Shown here: piece by piece, positions 63,940-64,000 of the stretch
Numbering within the stretch: the first letter of the stretch is position 1
Layout: each line of letters opens with the position of its first letter
Origin: an uncultured Paraglaciecola sp.
GTDB taxonomy: Bacteria; Pseudomonadota; Gammaproteobacteria; Enterobacterales; Alteromonadaceae
DNA length: 64,000 bases
Direction: 5' to 3'
Assembly (NCBI RefSeq): GCF_913020055.1
Contig: NZ_CAJWCF010000008.1
Coordinates: 1 to 64,000 of the forward strand
Translations under genes and position numbers: made by a program
Notes under the pieces: model-generated
The model's input: only the letters and a program-made list of their open reading frames with translations
Told to the model about the DNA's origin: nothing
Database searches by the model: none

Positions 63940-64000
63940 TTACGGCTCCTGCGCGGCAATAGACACGTCTAAAATACCTGCTGCCCGTGATGCATCCATG
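63940..64000 (-). CDS. exbD: Biopolymer transport protein ExbD, C-terminal end
   Basis: The last 19 codons before the TAA at 63940-63942: MDASRAAGILDVSIAAQEP. The phrase MDAxRxAG...VSIA is the usual ExbD C-terminus. The gene begins outside the window. Position directly before tonB and the TPR gene fits a TonB2-type cluster. Confidence 0.8.
   Translation of the reverse strand, partial: MDASRAAGILDVSIAAQEP

Overview
The window looks like a chromosomal segment of an AT-rich gammaproteobacterium of the order Alteromonadales, most likely the Alteromonas/Glaciecola/Paraglaciecola group. This is inferred from gene content: an exosortase (XrtA)-type exopolysaccharide cluster end with PrsK/PrsR regulators, a gshB-yqgE-ruvX block, rdgB-hemW-yggN, a TonB2-type exbD-tonB-TPR cluster, many TonB/Oar-type and DUF proteins, and a ydbH-ynbE-ydbL module. 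No prophage, CRISPR array or plasmid replication gene is visible.

Layout. 0-2.6 kb: end of a tyrosine autokinase and its outer-membrane beta-barrel partner, then a small membrane protein. 2.7-8.3 kb (minus): a three-gene SMC/MukB-like condensin operon. 8.6-11.5 kb: two small unknown genes and the minus-strand gshB-yqgE-ruvX block. 11.7-19.0 kb (minus): a TPR protein, a LytTR regulator/LytS-type kinase/LytTR regulator set, and a large Oar-like TonB-dependent receptor. 19.3-25.1 kb: small proteins, then an MbnH/MbnP copper-protein pair divergent from a choice-of-anchor B surface protein. 25.2-27 kb: a YdgA-family protein and a CAU-anticodon tRNA that fits tRNA-Ile2 better than tRNA-Met.

27-34 kb is a decay zone: a secreted-protein gene with a stop codon inside its signal peptide, an IS630-type transposase remnant, an S8 protease, an IS3-type transposase remnant fused to the tail of a DUF885 gene, a DUF819 permease, and a second DUF885 peptidase gene with a homopolymer frameshift in the middle and probably another at its start.

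34.4-45.1 kb (plus) is the most interesting stretch. Ten tightly packed genes run from two paralogous secreted proteins through a Sel1-repeat protein, a single-pass membrane protein, a lytic transglycosylase, two unknown soluble proteins and a membrane-anchored protein whose N-terminal half resembles a Lon (S16) proteolytic domain, into ydbH-ynbE-ydbL. I read this as a candidate undescribed trans-envelope system built on the YdbH inter-membrane lipid-transport module.

45.4-50.5 kb: srmB, a secreted TonB-C-domain protein, rdgB, hemW, yggN. 50.5-52.8 kb (minus): two DUF1566 proteins. 52.9-58.5 kb (minus): a five-gene run of a KAS III-like synthase, prsK, prsR, lrgA and lrgB. 58.6-60.8 kb (minus): an ECF sigma-factor operon whose sigma gene carries an in-frame amber codon. 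60.9-64 kb (minus): oxyR, a TPR protein, tonB and the end of exbD.

All calls rest on reading motifs and translations by eye; no database search was run. Broken genes are frequent, and two or three of the breaks are one-base length changes in homopolymer runs, so sequencing error must be weighed against true decay.
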